Origin: Bradyrhizobiaceae bacterium Ga0074131
GTDB lineage: Bacteria > Pseudomonadota > Alphaproteobacteria > Rhizobiales > Xanthobacteraceae
Assembly (NCBI GenBank): GCA_001464035.1
Contig: LNEC01000004.1
Coordinates: 124,001 to 188,000 of the forward strand
DNA length: 64,000 nt
Direction of reading: 5' to 3'
Below, one piece after another: positions 17,162-27,865 of the stretch. The position numbers were made by a program, and so were the translations under genes. Below the pieces are notes generated by a model that did no database searches, was not told the origin of the DNA, and saw nothing but the letters and a program-made list of their open reading frames with translations. Position 1 is the stretch's first letter, and every line of letters begins with the position of its first letter.

Positions 17162-17635
17162 ATGGATAGCAAGCACAGCGAATGGCAGCTCGATCTCGAG
17201 CGGATCTGGCAGGCCAACGCGCCCGACTGGCGCGAGGCCGCGCGGCTTGCCGACGTGATGGCGCGGACCGGCGGCGAAGTGCTGCTGCGGCAGGCGGCCA
17301 CCCAGGCGCTGCCGATCCTGCGCCATGCCGCGGCGGCCACTGCGGATCCCGCCATTGCCGAAGCCGCGCGGCGCCGGCTCGGAATCATCCGCGATGTCCT
17401 GCATGCGCTGACTACGCCGCGGTTCGGCCGGCGCGACATCCCGCTGACGACGCCGGGGCCGGAGGAGCGCCATCGGCGGCTGCTCGGCCTGCCGCTCGGC
17501 CGCCGCCTGTCGGCGCCGGAAGTCCACCGCGCCTGGAAGCGCGCCGCCAAATCGGCACATCCCGATGCCGGCGGCACCGCGCAGGCTTTTCAGGCGCTGT
17601 CGGCGGCCCGCGAGGCGTTGATCAAGGAGCGGTGA
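17162..17635 (+). CDS. Protein with C-terminal J-domain-like module
   Basis: 157 residues. Residues about 1-95 are helical with no recognised family. Residues about 100-157 look like a J domain: RRLLGLPLGRRLSAPEVHRAWKRAAKSAHPDAGGTAQAFQALSAAREAL, with the HPD triad that stimulates Hsp70 ATPase. J proteins usually carry this domain at the N-terminus; here it is at the C-terminus, as in DjlA. No signal or membrane segment. Partner is presumably DnaK. Confidence 0.7.
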   Translation: MDSKHSEWQLDLERIWQANAPDWREAARLADVMARTGGEVLLRQAATQALPILRHAAAATADPAIAEAARRRLGIIRDVLHALTTPRFGRRDIPLTTPGPEERHRRLLGLPLGRRLSAPEVHRAWKRAAKSAHPDAGGTAQAFQALSAAREALIKER

Positions 17636-17667
17636 GACGAGGCCGGGTTGATCCCGGGTTCCGCAGG

Positions 17668-17847
17668 CTACGCGGAGGGACTCGCCAAGCCGTCACCGCG
17701 CCCAGCTTCGACGACCACCCGCTGTTGCTCCGGGCGCGCCATCGGGCGTGGGCGCCGGGCGGTGACGCGAAACAGCGTGTGCACCGTGTTGCCGACCGTG
17801 GCGCAGCCGCCGCGCATGTTGGGAAGAATAAGGACCGCTTCGTTCAT
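17668..17847 (-). CDS. Possible small hypothetical protein
   Basis: 59 codons from ATG 17847, with GGAG seven bases upstream. Third positions are GC-rich in a coding-like way. The sequence begins MNEAVLILPNMRGGCATVGN and ends in a basic/proline stretch; no family is recognised. It is the only candidate in the 371-base gap 17636-18006, the rest of which shows nothing I can identify. Confidence 0.3.
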   Translation of the reverse strand: MNEAVLILPNMRGGCATVGNTVHTLFRVTARRPRPMARPEQQRVVVEAGRGDGLASPSA

Positions 17848-18006
17848 CGTCATGCTCCATGTTTGTTGCGGGGACAATCAGCGGATAAGTGTTTGGTTCT
17901 GTCTAACGTCTTGTTATGGTTGCGAAGGCGTTAAGGGCCGCCAGGCCCCGCGGCGCGACGGGCGCAGCATCGCGACGCCTGCTCACCGATCACAGGAACT
18001 CTGCCC

Positions 18007-18447
18007 ATGAAAATCTCATCTGCCGTCCGCGTCGCGCTGCTTGCGCTGACGGCCTTTGCCGGCGCCCTACTGTCTTCCGCCTCCCGCGCTGACGAGGGCA
18101 GCGTGACGCTGACGATCTACAAGGCGGGCTGGATCATCGGCGGCTCCGGCGGCGGCGGCACGCTGAATTTCCGTGGGCGGAACTACGCGCTGTCCGCCGG
18201 CGGCCTCGACTACGGCCTGGTGTTCGGCGGCTCGAAGACGGTGCTGCGCGGCCGCGTCAGCAACATCAACCGTCCTTCCGACGTCGCCGGCGTCTACGGC
18301 GCGGCCGGCGCCGGCCTCGCGGTCGGCGGCGGCGCCCGCGCGATCGTGCTGACCAACCAGAAGGGCGCGGTGCTGGAACTGTCGGGACGCCAGGTCGGGC
18401 TGATGGCGAATGTGGATCTCAGCGGGCTCGCGATTACGCTGAAGTAG
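18007..18447 (+). CDS. Secreted protein, distantly like the DUF1134/EipA envelope family
   Basis: 146 residues. Signal peptide MKISSAVRVALLALTAFAGALLSS with cleavage near SRA-D. The mature part is a small beta-rich domain (VTLTIYKAGWIIGGSGGGGTLNFRGRNYALS) with many glycines and a conserved-looking end (LSGRQVGLMANVDLSGLAITLK). The TIYKAG/IGGSGGGGTL start resembles DUF1134 proteins such as EipA, a periplasmic envelope-integrity factor, but the match is weak. Confidence 0.65.
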   Translation: MKISSAVRVALLALTAFAGALLSSASRADEGSVTLTIYKAGWIIGGSGGGGTLNFRGRNYALSAGGLDYGLVFGGSKTVLRGRVSNINRPSDVAGVYGAAGAGLAVGGGARAIVLTNQKGAVLELSGRQVGLMANVDLSGLAITLK

Positions 18448-18465
18448 GGGGCGCGGTTTTTCCGA

Positions 18466-18550
18466 CGTCATTGCGAGCGAAGCGAAGCAATCCATTTCAC
18501 CGCTTGCTGAGACATGGATTGCTTCGTCGCTTAAGCTCCTCGCAATGACG
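18466..18550. repeat. Short palindromic dispersed repeat, copy 1
   Basis: CGTCATTGCGAGCGAAGCG at the left end is mirrored by CTCGCAATGACG at the right end, with the inner arms GCAATCCAT and ATGGATTGC. A second copy is at 21859-21947. It begins about 18 bases after the stop of the secreted protein gene and could act as its transcription terminator. Confidence 0.8.
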
Positions 18551-18587
18551 AACAGAGGCATCGGATTCAACTGTCAAACAGCGAAAG

Positions 18588-19110
18588 GACATGCGTCCGC
18601 ATTCTCGCGGCGCGGTGCGCCCGAGCTTTGCTTCGATGGCCGCCCTCGATAGGAAGAGGGCGCAGGGAAGACCGGGTGCGCGCTGCACCCGCGGTCCCGT
18701 GTGCAATGTTATTGGGTAGGACGCACACGAGCATACAGGTTCAGCGGAGGCATCCCGGCCTTCCCTGCGCAATGGTTTTACGGCTTATACGTGGTCTCCC
18801 CGGCGATCCGGATTTGCTTGTCACCGTCGCCAGCGGGAAGTTTTGCTTCCCGCTGACTTGACGCCAACCCTGAGGCTGTCAGAACCACACGACTTCGCCG
18901 TCCGCTCGAGTCACGCTCGTCAGTCGCAACTTCCGCGTCCACCGCATCTCACCGCGCGTTCGTGACGATCGCGACCCGCCCCTCTCATCGGGTGAGACCG
19001 ACGAATCTGTAAGGGTGATTTGCCCGACATGTTAAGCGGAATATTTTCGATTCCGGGGCTTGACTTTCATTTCTGAAAATCGGAAGTGATTTGCCCGTCA
19101 GGTGGATGGG
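18588..19110 (+). repeat. Long dispersed repeat, copy B (inverted relative to copy A)
   Basis: Aligns by eye with the minus strand of 6780-7330 (shared blocks include GCGCGCTGCACCCGCGGTC, CACACGAGCATACAGG and CGGCTTAT), with substitutions and small indels, and with a shared tail containing GTGATTTG and CCCGAC. The gap 18448-19189 otherwise holds the short palindromic repeat at 18466 and no credible gene. The repeat may be an old non-coding mobile remnant; no transposase or clear terminal repeats are visible. Confidence 0.75.
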
Positions 19111-19189
19111 CCGCGGGCCGGTTCGCAAGATTGCCCATGCGCGCGAAAGTCGTGGCCGAATGTCCCCAGGCCAATTCGCCCACAGGCTT

Positions 19190-19702
19190 TCAGCGGCGAA
19201 ACCAGATCTTCTCGCCAGTGAGCGGGTTCACTCCGTAACTCGGCCTATCGTCATCTTCGATTTCGTCGGGATCAGGATATTGTGGCGGAGCCTCGCCGCG
19301 CGTCGCGACCACGCGCGGGTACCGGACCTTCGCGAGCTTCGTGCCCTTCGCTCTCAGGTTCACGCGAAAGTGCCAATCGTCGCCGTAGTCGAACAGAAAC
19401 ATCATGGTGTGGCCGACCTCCGGAAACGCCTGTGCGATCGCGGTTTTCTTGACGCCGCCGACGCCCGGTCGGGCATCGCCCATATCGGTGAACAGTTCGT
19501 ATTGCGGAAGCGTGCGCATCATGGTGGCGGGCTTGAGATCGCTGTAGAAGCCAAAGGCGTGATCGAAATCGAACCCGAATGCCGCCACGATCGCCTCGGC
19601 CAGCTTGTACAGCGATTTCGACGGTTCGATCTCGATCTCCCGGTAGACCGACCTTTTGCCGTCGAGCGCGGCGCGCAGGATCAAGGTGTCGTTCGACGCC
19701 AT
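19190..19702 (-). CDS. Plasmid pRiA4b ORF-3-like family protein
   Basis: 170 residues, soluble. The family pattern is seen in LRAALDGKRSVYREIEIEPS, LAEAIVAAFGFDFDHAFGFYSD, FLFDYGDDWHFRVNL and RVVATRGEAPPQYPD, covering nearly the full length. Function is unknown; members are often described with mobile or plasmid genes. The end GVNPLTGEKIWFRR follows an acidic stretch. It stands alone between repeat sequence and the thiamine operon. Confidence 0.85.
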   Translation of the reverse strand: MASNDTLILRAALDGKRSVYREIEIEPSKSLYKLAEAIVAAFGFDFDHAFGFYSDLKPATMMRTLPQYELFTDMGDARPGVGGVKKTAIAQAFPEVGHTMMFLFDYGDDWHFRVNLRAKGTKLAKVRYPRVVATRGEAPPQYPDPDEIEDDDRPSYGVNPLTGEKIWFRR

Positions 19703-19905
19703 GTCGGGACCTCAACGGTGGATGATATCCATGGTGGTGAAATAACGGAGAGACGGGTTGTCGAGATGCCTGCCGTTGCGCGGCGCGATGCGGGAGAGTC
19801 TCCGATTGCGGCGGAGGTGGGAGCGAAACCCATCGCGGCCATCGCGACATGCGATAGGTTTCGCAACGGCTCACCCCATCCTCCGCGCTAGGTGAGGTTT
19901 GCCCC

Positions 19906-21828
<1,923 letters not shown>

Positions 21829-21858
21829 CTATCCTCCTGTGGATTTTTGATTTGGCTC

Positions 21859-21947
21859 CGTCATTGCGAGCGTAGCGAAGTAATCCATCGGGCAGCGAAC
21901 TCGATGAAAGTTGGATTGCTTCGTCGCAAGTGCTCCTCGCAATGACG
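21859..21947. repeat. Short palindromic dispersed repeat, copy 2, between thiE and thiC
   Basis: CGTCATTGCGAGCGTAGCG at the left end and CTCGCAATGACG at the right end, with inner TAATCCAT and GGATTGCTTCG arms; closely similar to 18466-18550. As it lies inside the thiamine operon, its hairpin could lower expression of thiC relative to the upstream genes. Confidence 0.8.
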
Positions 21948-21970
21948 GCTATTTGTTTCGTGAATCTCTC

Positions 21971-22597
21971 TCACGCGGCCTCCACCTTCATCCCGAGCCA
22001 CGCCCGCACCCGCGCGTCGGGGTCGGCATGTTGCGTGATGTCGCTGACGACAGCGATGGAATCCGCGCCGGCGGCGTAGATCTCGGCGGCCTGTTCCAGC
22101 TTGATGCCGCCGATCGCGACCAGCGGGATGTCGCCGATGCGCTTCTTCCATTCGGTGATCTTGGCAATGCCCTGCGGTGCGAAGCGCATCGATTTCAGCG
22201 TGGTCGGGAAGATCGGCCCCAGCGCGACGTAATCGGGTCTCGCGCGCAGCGCGGTTTCGAGCTCTGCGTCGTCATGGGTGGAGATGCCGAGCGTTAATCC
22301 TGCCTCGCGGATCGCCGCGAGGTCGGCATCCTCAAGGTCTTCCTGGCCGAGGTGCAGGTGTCTCGCGCCGGCGACAATCGCGGCGCGCCAGTAGTCGTTG
22401 ACGACCAGTTTGGCGGGCGTGCCCTTGATCACCTCCAGCGCGTCGCTGACGATCTGCAGCGCTTCGGAATCGTTCAGATCCTTGGCGCGCAGTTGAATGG
22501 TGCCGGCGCCGAGCAGCGCCAGCCGCGCCACCCAGGCGACGCTGTCGACGACAGGATAGAAGCGATCAGGATACGCGTTGCGATCAGGATACGGCAT
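21971..22597 (-). CDS. thiE: Thiamine-phosphate synthase ThiE
   Basis: 208 residues. Joins hydroxymethylpyrimidine pyrophosphate and thiazole phosphate to make thiamine phosphate. Motifs in order: [11 protein letters not shown] (pyrophosphate loop), [58 protein letters not shown] and the phosphate-binding [31 protein letters not shown] 22597 is used; it overlaps the end of thiG by 14 bases. Confidence 0.95.
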   Translation of the reverse strand: MPYPDRNAYPDRFYPVVDSVAWVARLALLGAGTIQLRAKDLNDSEALQIVSDALEVIKGTPAKLVVNDYWRAAIVAGARHLHLGQEDLEDADLAAIREAGLTLGISTHDDAELETALRARPDYVALGPIFPTTLKSMRFAPQGIAKITEWKKRIGDIPLVAIGGIKLEQAAEIYAAGADSIAVVSDITQHADPDARVRAWLGMKVEAA

Positions 22598-23366
22598 GCC
22601 AGAACGGTGTCCCAACGACAGGGGTTGAGGGGGAGGCGAAATCGCGGGCTTCCATCAGCCCGGCCTCGTGGGCGGTGCGGCCGGCCTCGACGCCGAGACG
22701 AAACGCCTTCGCCATGGCGACGGGATCGGCGGCCCTGGCAATGGCGGTATTGAGCAGCACGGCGTCGTAGCCGAGTTCGAGCGCGTGGGCCGCGTGCGAC
22801 GGCGCGCCGAGGCCGGCATCGACCACCAGCGTGATGTCGGGCAGCCGGTCGCGCAGCAGTTTCAGGCCATCGCGGTTGGTGATGCCCTTGGCGCTGCCGA
22901 TCGGCGACGCCCAGGGCATCACCACCCTGCAGCCGGCATCGACCAGCCGCATCGCGACGCCGAGGTCCTCAGTGCAATAGGGGAATACTTCAAAGCCGTC
23001 CTTGATCAGGATGGCGGCGGCCTCGACCAGGCCGACCACGTCGGGCTGCAGCGTGTCGTTGTCGGCGATCACTTCCAGCTTGATCCAGGGCGTGCCGAAC
23101 AATTCGCGCGCCAGTTTTGCCGTCGTCACCGCCTCGCGCACGCTGCGGCAGCCGGCGGTGTTCGGCAGCACGGTGACGTCGAGTTCGCGGATCAGCGACC
23201 AGAACGCATCGCCGGTCTTGCCGCCCGCGGCCTCGCGCCGCAGCGCCACCGTGACGATGTTGGCGCCCGAGCTACGGATCGCCGCCTGCATGATCGCCGG
23301 CGACGGATACAGCGCGCTGCCGATCAGCAGGCGCGAGGCGAAGGTCTTGCCGTAGAAGTTGACCAC
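22584..23366 (-). CDS. thiG: Thiazole synthase ThiG
   Basis: 260 residues. TIM-barrel enzyme that forms the thiazole ring with ThiS thiocarboxylate and the glycine-derived imine from ThiO. It starts [25 protein letters not shown], with conserved [15 protein letters not shown], the probable Schiff-base lysine in [23 protein letters not shown] and [12 protein letters not shown]. The start is GTG 23366, with GGAGAAG six bases upstream; the open frame extends to 23675 only across the inverted repeat. Confidence 0.95.
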   Translation of the reverse strand: MVNFYGKTFASRLLIGSALYPSPAIMQAAIRSSGANIVTVALRREAAGGKTGDAFWSLIRELDVTVLPNTAGCRSVREAVTTAKLARELFGTPWIKLEVIADNDTLQPDVVGLVEAAAILIKDGFEVFPYCTEDLGVAMRLVDAGCRVVMPWASPIGSAKGITNRDGLKLLRDRLPDITLVVDAGLGAPSHAAHALELGYDAVLLNTAIARAADPVAMAKAFRLGVEAGRTAHEAGLMEARDFASPSTPVVGTPFWHAVS

Positions 23367-23393
23367 TATGCTTCTCCGCGCGTTCGGATAGTT

Positions 23394-23525
23394 CCCTCGC
23401 CCCGCTTGCGGGGAGAGGGCTGGGGTGAGGGGGAGTCTCCGCAGGGGCGGTGAGAGTTGGACTCGTGGAGAATCCCCCTCACCCGATCGCTTCGCGATCG
23501 ACCTCCCTCCGCAAGCGGGGCGAGG
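23394..23525. repeat. Inverted repeat with 17-base perfect arms, between thiS and thiG
   Basis: CCTCGCCCCGCTTGCGG (23395-23411) is mirrored exactly by CCGCAAGCGGGGCGAGG (23509-23525). Inner parts also fold (GGGTGAGGGGGA against TCCCCCTCACCC). A related shorter element lies at 28128-28190. It is transcribed within the thiamine operon and would form a long hairpin in the message. Confidence 0.8.
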
Positions 23526-23553
23526 TGGCGGAAGAGCGTCGTACCCATCATCC

Positions 23554-23751
23554 TCACCCTCCCTGCCGCGGCGTGATGATCTCGATCTCGTCGCCGTTCT
23601 TGAGCGGCGTCTTCGCCCATTTGGCGCGCGGCAGCACGTCGTAGTTAAGCGCGACGGCAAAATGGGTGCCCTCATAGTCGAGCTCGCCGAGCAGCGCGTC
23701 GACGCTGGCGGACGAAATTTCCCGCGGCTCGCCGTTGATGATCACGCGCAT
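23554..23751 (-). CDS. thiS: Sulfur carrier protein ThiS
   Basis: 65 residues, ubiquitin-like fold, ending in QGG; the terminal Gly-Gly is adenylated and thiocarboxylated to give sulfur to ThiG. Starts [17 protein letters not shown] and contains [12 protein letters not shown] and [10 protein letters not shown], all usual. Its ATG 23751 overlaps the stop of thiO by ten bases. A longer frame covering thiO in another phase is a shadow. Confidence 0.95.
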   Translation of the reverse strand: MRVIINGEPREISSASVDALLGELDYEGTHFAVALNYDVLPRAKWAKTPLKNGDEIEIITPRQGG

Positions 23752-24758
23752 CGCATCACCTCGTTGTCGATCTGGCCGCGCTCGACATAGGCCAGCGTCA
23801 ATTCCGCCAGCGCCGGCGCAATCAGGAAACCGTGGCGATAGAGCCCGTTCACCGCGATACGCTGCTTGTCGATGGCGATGCGCGGCAGGTTGTCGGGAAA
23901 GGCCGGCCGCAGGCCCGAGCCGAATTCGAGAATCCGCGCCTCGGCGAAGGCCGGATGCACGGCGTAGGCGGCGCCCAGCAGTTCCAGCGCCGAGCGGACG
24001 CTGACGCCGGTGTCCTCGGCCTCGATCGAGGTGGCGCCCAGCATGAACCGGTTGTCCTCGCGCGGGATCACGTAGAGCGGCCAGCGCGGATGGATCAGCC
24101 GCACCGGTCGCGCCAGCTCGATCTCGTCGGTCTCGATCAGGATCAGTTCGCCCTTGACGCCGCGCAGATCGGGCAAATGATCGCGCGCGGCGAGGCCGCG
24201 GCAATCGATTACGATGCCATCGAGCTGGTCGGGCGCGGGCTCGCTGTTGAACCGGATGGTGCCGCCGGCGGCGATGATCCGCGCGTGCAGCTTCGGCAGC
24301 ACCCGGCGCGGCTCGACATGGCCCTCGTCGGCGAAGAACAGCGCATCGCGGAAGCGGCCCTCCAGCGAGGGTTCGAGCGCGGCCAGCGCTGGCGCATCGA
24401 GCCGCCGATGGCCGGTGGTGAGCCGCGCAAAACGCTCGAAGTCGTTGCGGTCGCGATGATGCGCCACCACCAGCGAGCCGTTGAAGGGCGTGTCCGGCAA
24501 TTCCCGGCGCCAGAGATCGAGCGCGCGGAGACCGAGCCGGCTGATGACCGGTTCGGCGACCTCGCTCTCGCACCAGGGCGCCAGCATGCCGCCGGCCCAG
24601 TGGCTGGTGGAGAGCAGCATCGCTTCGTCGCTGCGTTCGTGCAGCGTGACGTCGTGGCCGGCCTGCGCGAACAGCAGCGCCTGCCAAGCGCCGGCGATGC
24701 CGGCGCCGATGACGGAAACGGGGGAATCCTCCCTCGATACAATGGAACTGTGGTACAT
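23742..24758 (-). CDS. thiO: Glycine oxidase / FAD-dependent oxidoreductase ThiO
   Basis: 338 residues. Oxidises glycine to iminoacetate for thiazole formation. VIGAGIAGAWQALLFAQAGHDVTLHE at about 16-41 is the FAD-binding Rossmann motif, SHWAGGMLAPW is a conserved ThiO segment, and the C-terminus GLRPAFPDNLPRIAI and GLYRHGFLIAPALAE are typical. ATG 24758 directly follows the 3' strand of helix P1 of the TPP riboswitch; no separate ribosome site is seen, so GGGACAGGG in P1 must serve. Confidence 0.93.
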   Translation of the reverse strand: MYHSSIVSREDSPVSVIGAGIAGAWQALLFAQAGHDVTLHERSDEAMLLSTSHWAGGMLAPWCESEVAEPVISRLGLRALDLWRRELPDTPFNGSLVVAHHRDRNDFERFARLTTGHRRLDAPALAALEPSLEGRFRDALFFADEGHVEPRRVLPKLHARIIAAGGTIRFNSEPAPDQLDGIVIDCRGLAARDHLPDLRGVKGELILIETDEIELARPVRLIHPRWPLYVIPREDNRFMLGATSIEAEDTGVSVRSALELLGAAYAVHPAFAEARILEFGSGLRPAFPDNLPRIAIDKQRIAVNGLYRHGFLIAPALAELTLAYVERGQIDNEVMRCA

Positions 24759-24880
24759 CCCTGTCCCTTCGCCGGCATGACCCGGATCAGGTTCAAAGGG
24801 TCACCGCGGTCTCTGGCCTGAGGATCAGGCTCGAGCGTGCGGTATCTCAGCTCCTCATCGGAGCTCCCCTCGGAACAGGG
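24759..24880 (-). promoter_or_regulatory. TPP riboswitch (THI element) controlling the thiamine operon
   Basis: Read on the minus strand: P1 5' arm CCCTGTTCC (24880-24872), a GGAGCTCC stem, the conserved CTGAGA (24850-24845), a variable P3 arm, then ACCTGATCCGGGTCATGCC and GCGAAGGGA near the 3' end, and the P1 3' arm GGGACAGGG (24767-24759). These are the pyrimidine- and pyrophosphate-sensing parts of the THI box. The P1 3' arm is also the only ribosome-site candidate for thiO, so TPP binding is expected to block translation initiation. Confidence 0.95.
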
Positions 24881-24906
24881 CTAATGTAGGCCGATAACGT
24901 TGAGTG

Positions 24907-25428
24907 TCAACGCGCGCGGTGACCCTTTGCACCGGCTTGCGCGGGAACCTGCTCCGCGCCGACGTCGACGGGAGTTGCCAGCACCGCGTCAGGCTGTATG
25001 GCGCGTTCGGGCCGGCTGCCGGCGATCCGCTGACTTTTGGCCGCAAAATAGTATCCGCTGGCGTAGTAGCCGACGGCGCGGTTGGCGTCGCCATTGGCCG
25101 CGCGATATGCGCCGGCGAGGTATTTCACCGCGTAAGTCAGGTTGGTGTTGGGATCGCGCAGTCCCGCGGCGTCGCCGGTGTAGCCCAGGCCGCGCGCGGT
25201 CGCCAGCTTGATCTGCATCAGGCCGATGGTGCCGCCGCGCCCGACAACGTCCGGCCGGTAACGGCTCTCGCGCACGATCACGCGATGAACCAGGGCTTCG
25301 GGCACTCCGTTGGCCTGGGCGTGGGTCGCGACCATCGCGTCATATTCGGCGCGCTGCGCGTGGGCGTTCTGCGAAAAAGGCAGCGCGACCATGGCGGCGA
25401 GCCATGCGAGACACAGCAGACGTTTCAT
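24907..25428 (-). CDS. SLT-type lytic transglycosylase
   Basis: 173 residues. Signal peptide MKRLLCLAWLAAMVALPFSQNAHA. SLT domain from about 30: HRVIVRESRYRPDVVGRGGTIGLMQIKLATARGLGY, with the catalytic glutamate in VRESRY, then DPNTNLTYAVKYLAGAYRAANGD and AVGYYASGYYF. It cuts peptidoglycan glycan strands in the periplasm. It ends 26 bases before the TPP riboswitch on the same strand, so the thi promoter may lie inside its 3' end. Confidence 0.9.
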   Translation of the reverse strand: MKRLLCLAWLAAMVALPFSQNAHAQRAEYDAMVATHAQANGVPEALVHRVIVRESRYRPDVVGRGGTIGLMQIKLATARGLGYTGDAAGLRDPNTNLTYAVKYLAGAYRAANGDANRAVGYYASGYYFAAKSQRIAGSRPERAIQPDAVLATPVDVGAEQVPAQAGAKGHRAR

Positions 25429-25626
25429 CGGGAAAGGGCCTCATACGGGCGGGATTGCAGGGTTGAACGTTTAAGGGCCCGGATTGTTGCAATCGCCCGG
25501 CGGCGATGTGGCAAAAACCCGGCATTGTCAGGCGTTCGTTGCCCCATTCCGGGCGCGAGTTTACCAAGCATTATGCCCTGGCATGCTTCGATCAGCCGGA
25601 AACTCACACGAAACCCCGCCACGCCG

Positions 25627-27120
25627 ATGACCGTGTCCGTTACCCACGCCACCGAGGAGGCGAGCCCGCTGCGCGGGTTGCTGCCGCTATGGGTCGGCGC
25701 CGGCATTTACGCGCTGTTTCTGCTCGCCGGAAACCGGCTGCTGATTGATCCCGATACGATGTGGCAGATCACCGTCGGGCAGTGGATCATTGATCACGGC
25801 GCGGCGCCGGAAACCGACGTCTATTCCTTCACCATGCGCGGTCAGCCCTGGATTTCGACGCAGTGGCTGGCGCAGGTGATCTACGCCAAGGTTTATGCCG
25901 CGTTTGGCTGGAGCGGCCCGGTGGTGCTCGCCGCCGGCGCGATCGCCGCGACCTTCGCGCTGCTGACAAGGTTTCTGAGCCGCCACCTGAGCGAAAGCAC
26001 GACGCTGGTGTTCGTCGCCGCGGCGCTGGCGCTGACGGCGCCGCATGCCGTGGCGCGGCCGCACGTGCTGGCGTTGCCGCTGATGGTGGGATGGGTCGGC
26101 GGCATGTTTGCGGCAGCGGACCGCCGCGCTGCGCCGTCGTTCTGGCTGCTGCCGCTGATGGCGCTGTGGGCCAATCTGCATGGCGGTTTTGTCCTTGGCC
26201 TGGCGCTGATCGCGCCGATCGCGCTCGATGCGGTGTGGAGTGCGGAGGCGCGTTTGCGTCAGCCGCTCATCGTGCGCTGGGCGGCGTTTGGCATCGCTGC
26301 GCTGCTGACGAGTTTTGCCACGCCCTACGGCTGGAACGCGCTGCTGGCGTCGCAGAAAATTCTGGGGCTCGGCGCAGCGTTGCCGCTGATCATGGAATGG
26401 AAACCGCCCGATTTCGGCAGCCTCGGCGCGCTCGAGGTCTGCCTGTTGGCCGGCATCGGGCTCGCGCTGTATCGCGGCATCCAATTGCCGCCGCTGCGCA
26501 TCGTGCTGCTGCTCGGACTGGTGCACATGGCGCTGGCGCAGAGCCGCGCCGGCGAAATCCTGGCGCTGCTCGGCCCGCTGGTGCTCGCCGCGCCGCTGGC
26601 GCGGCAGATCGGCGGCGCCGATAACGTCGATCCAAACGCAACACCGCCGCGGCGCGGGGTGCCGTTCGCAGCCGTCGCGGTCGTGATGCTGGCAGGAACT
26701 CTTGCCTATGCCTCGGTGCATCGCTTCGAGCCGCACCCAAGCGGCTCGCCGGTCGCGGCGGTAGCCGCGCTGAAGCAGCTCAATCTGGCGCGCGTGTTCA
26801 ATGATTACGATTTCGGCGGATACCTGATCGCCAACGGCGTCGCCCCCTTCATCGACGGCCGCACCGAATTGTATGGCGAGAAATTTTTCGTCGATCACAA
26901 CGCCGCCTCGGGATTGATGAAGCCGGAAAACCTGTTCCGGCTGCTGGAGCAGTACAAGATCGAGGCGACGCTGATGCGCACGCAAAGTGCCGCGACAAAA
27001 TTGCTCGACCATGTCGACGGCTGGCAAAAGGTGTATGCCGACGACATCGCCACGATTCATCTACGAAAGGCCGGCGCGGTGCATACTGTCGAGCCGGCGG
27101 TGAATCCGAACGCGAAGTAA
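25627..27120 (+). CDS. Large polytopic membrane protein, glycosyltransferase-like layout
   Basis: 497 residues with about ten hydrophobic helices up to residue about 370, then a soluble C-terminal part of about 110 residues. The N-terminal loop NRLLIDPDTMWQITVGQWIIDHG and SFTMRGQPWISTQWLAQVIY carries conserved-looking acidic and aromatic residues in the position used by GT-C type transferases. The tail motif FNDYDFGGYLIANGVAPFIDGRTELYG is well formed. No precise family is recognised. The start is ATG 25627; an upstream open frame to 24904 is antisense to the SLT gene and not real. Confidence 0.7.
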   Translation: MTVSVTHATEEASPLRGLLPLWVGAGIYALFLLAGNRLLIDPDTMWQITVGQWIIDHGAAPETDVYSFTMRGQPWISTQWLAQVIYAKVYAAFGWSGPVVLAAGAIAATFALLTRFLSRHLSESTTLVFVAAALALTAPHAVARPHVLALPLMVGWVGGMFAAADRRAAPSFWLLPLMALWANLHGGFVLGLALIAPIALDAVWSAEARLRQPLIVRWAAFGIAALLTSFATPYGWNALLASQKILGLGAALPLIMEWKPPDFGSLGALEVCLLAGIGLALYRGIQLPPLRIVLLLGLVHMALAQSRAGEILALLGPLVLAAPLARQIGGADNVDPNATPPRRGVPFAAVAVVMLAGTLAYASVHRFEPHPSGSPVAAVAALKQLNLARVFNDYDFGGYLIANGVAPFIDGRTELYGEKFFVDHNAASGLMKPENLFRLLEQYKIEATLMRTQSAATKLLDHVDGWQKVYADDIATIHLRKAGAVHTVEPAVNPNAK

Positions 27121-27299
27121 GCATTCTTGCTCGCCCTCCTGGAGCAACGAAATTTTTCGCCGCTAAATGGACTTAATGGCAGCGAAGAATTAGGATGGAC
27201 ACAGTGGTCCTATCGGGCAGCAATCCTGTCCAATTCGCACCCGATACCTACCGGCCAAATCCAGATACTCAATATCAAGAAACCACAAGGGAGACGCGC

Positions 27300-27500
27300 A
27301 TGGCCCGAAAAGATCTCGGCTATCTTCCCCGTGAAAATCCCTGCGCCCAATGCGGCCGACCCATCGCTGCGCCCGACTGGACCGAGAACGGTCCACGGCG
27401 CATTTCATATCTCTGGCACTGCAGGGCCTGCGACTACAAGTTCGAGGCGGTGGCGTTTTACGATGCGTCGCAGCCGAACCGGGAAGCACTCGCGGCCTGA
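27300..27500 (+). CDS. Small zinc-ribbon-like protein
   Basis: 66 residues, soluble. Two CxxC pairs, CAQCGRP and CRACDYKF, about 30 residues apart, form a likely zinc ribbon. The start ATG 27300 follows GGGAGACGCGC. Ends EAVAFYDASQPNREALAA. No defined function; similar small zinc-ribbon proteins are common in rhizobia. Confidence 0.75.
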   Translation: MARKDLGYLPRENPCAQCGRPIAAPDWTENGPRRISYLWHCRACDYKFEAVAFYDASQPNREALAA

Positions 27501-27551
27501 GGAACTCGCGGGCGGTCTTCGCGTTGATTGGTTTCATCAACCCAGGGAGGG

Positions 27552-27810
27552 ATGATGATGACCGATGTCATGACCAAACCACATCAGCTGATCGCGAGCG
27601 ACCATCGACGATGACGAGCTGAAGCGAGCGCCGTCGTTCCGCGCCGACCGGGATTTCGACTGGAGCGATCGTTCGCAGGACACCGAACTGCATCGTTATT
27701 ACGGAATGCCGCCTTATTGGGAGGGGCGGGTTCTGATGCTGCCTGACGCGTCCGCGGCACTCGGATGCATGCTGCGCCGCATCCTTTCGGCGCCGGTATC
27801 TCGATGCTAG
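27552..27810 (+). pseudogene. Probable remnant of a PRC-barrel-like gene
   Basis: A strong ribosome site, GGGAGGG, precedes ATG 27552, which reads MMMTDVMTKPHQLIASDHRR and then stops. Shifting frame at about 27600 opens a coding-like stretch, TIDDDELKRAPSFRADRDFD through HRYYGMPPYWEGRV, to TAG 27808. PHQLIASD is the usual start of rhizobial PRC-barrel proteins and the Tyr-rich YYGMPPYW their usual end, so the barrel itself appears deleted. This fills most of the gap 27501-27865. Confidence 0.45.
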
Positions 27811-27865
27811 GCTTGCTGCGCGGCGGGAGCACCTGCGTCCTGCCTGACAGCAACGGGAGGACGAC

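Noticed and set aside
25687..27060. 457-codon minus-strand frame opposite the large membrane protein
   Set aside because: Arg/His/Gln-rich shadow of the plus-strand gene, whose membrane helices and codon use show it to be the real one.
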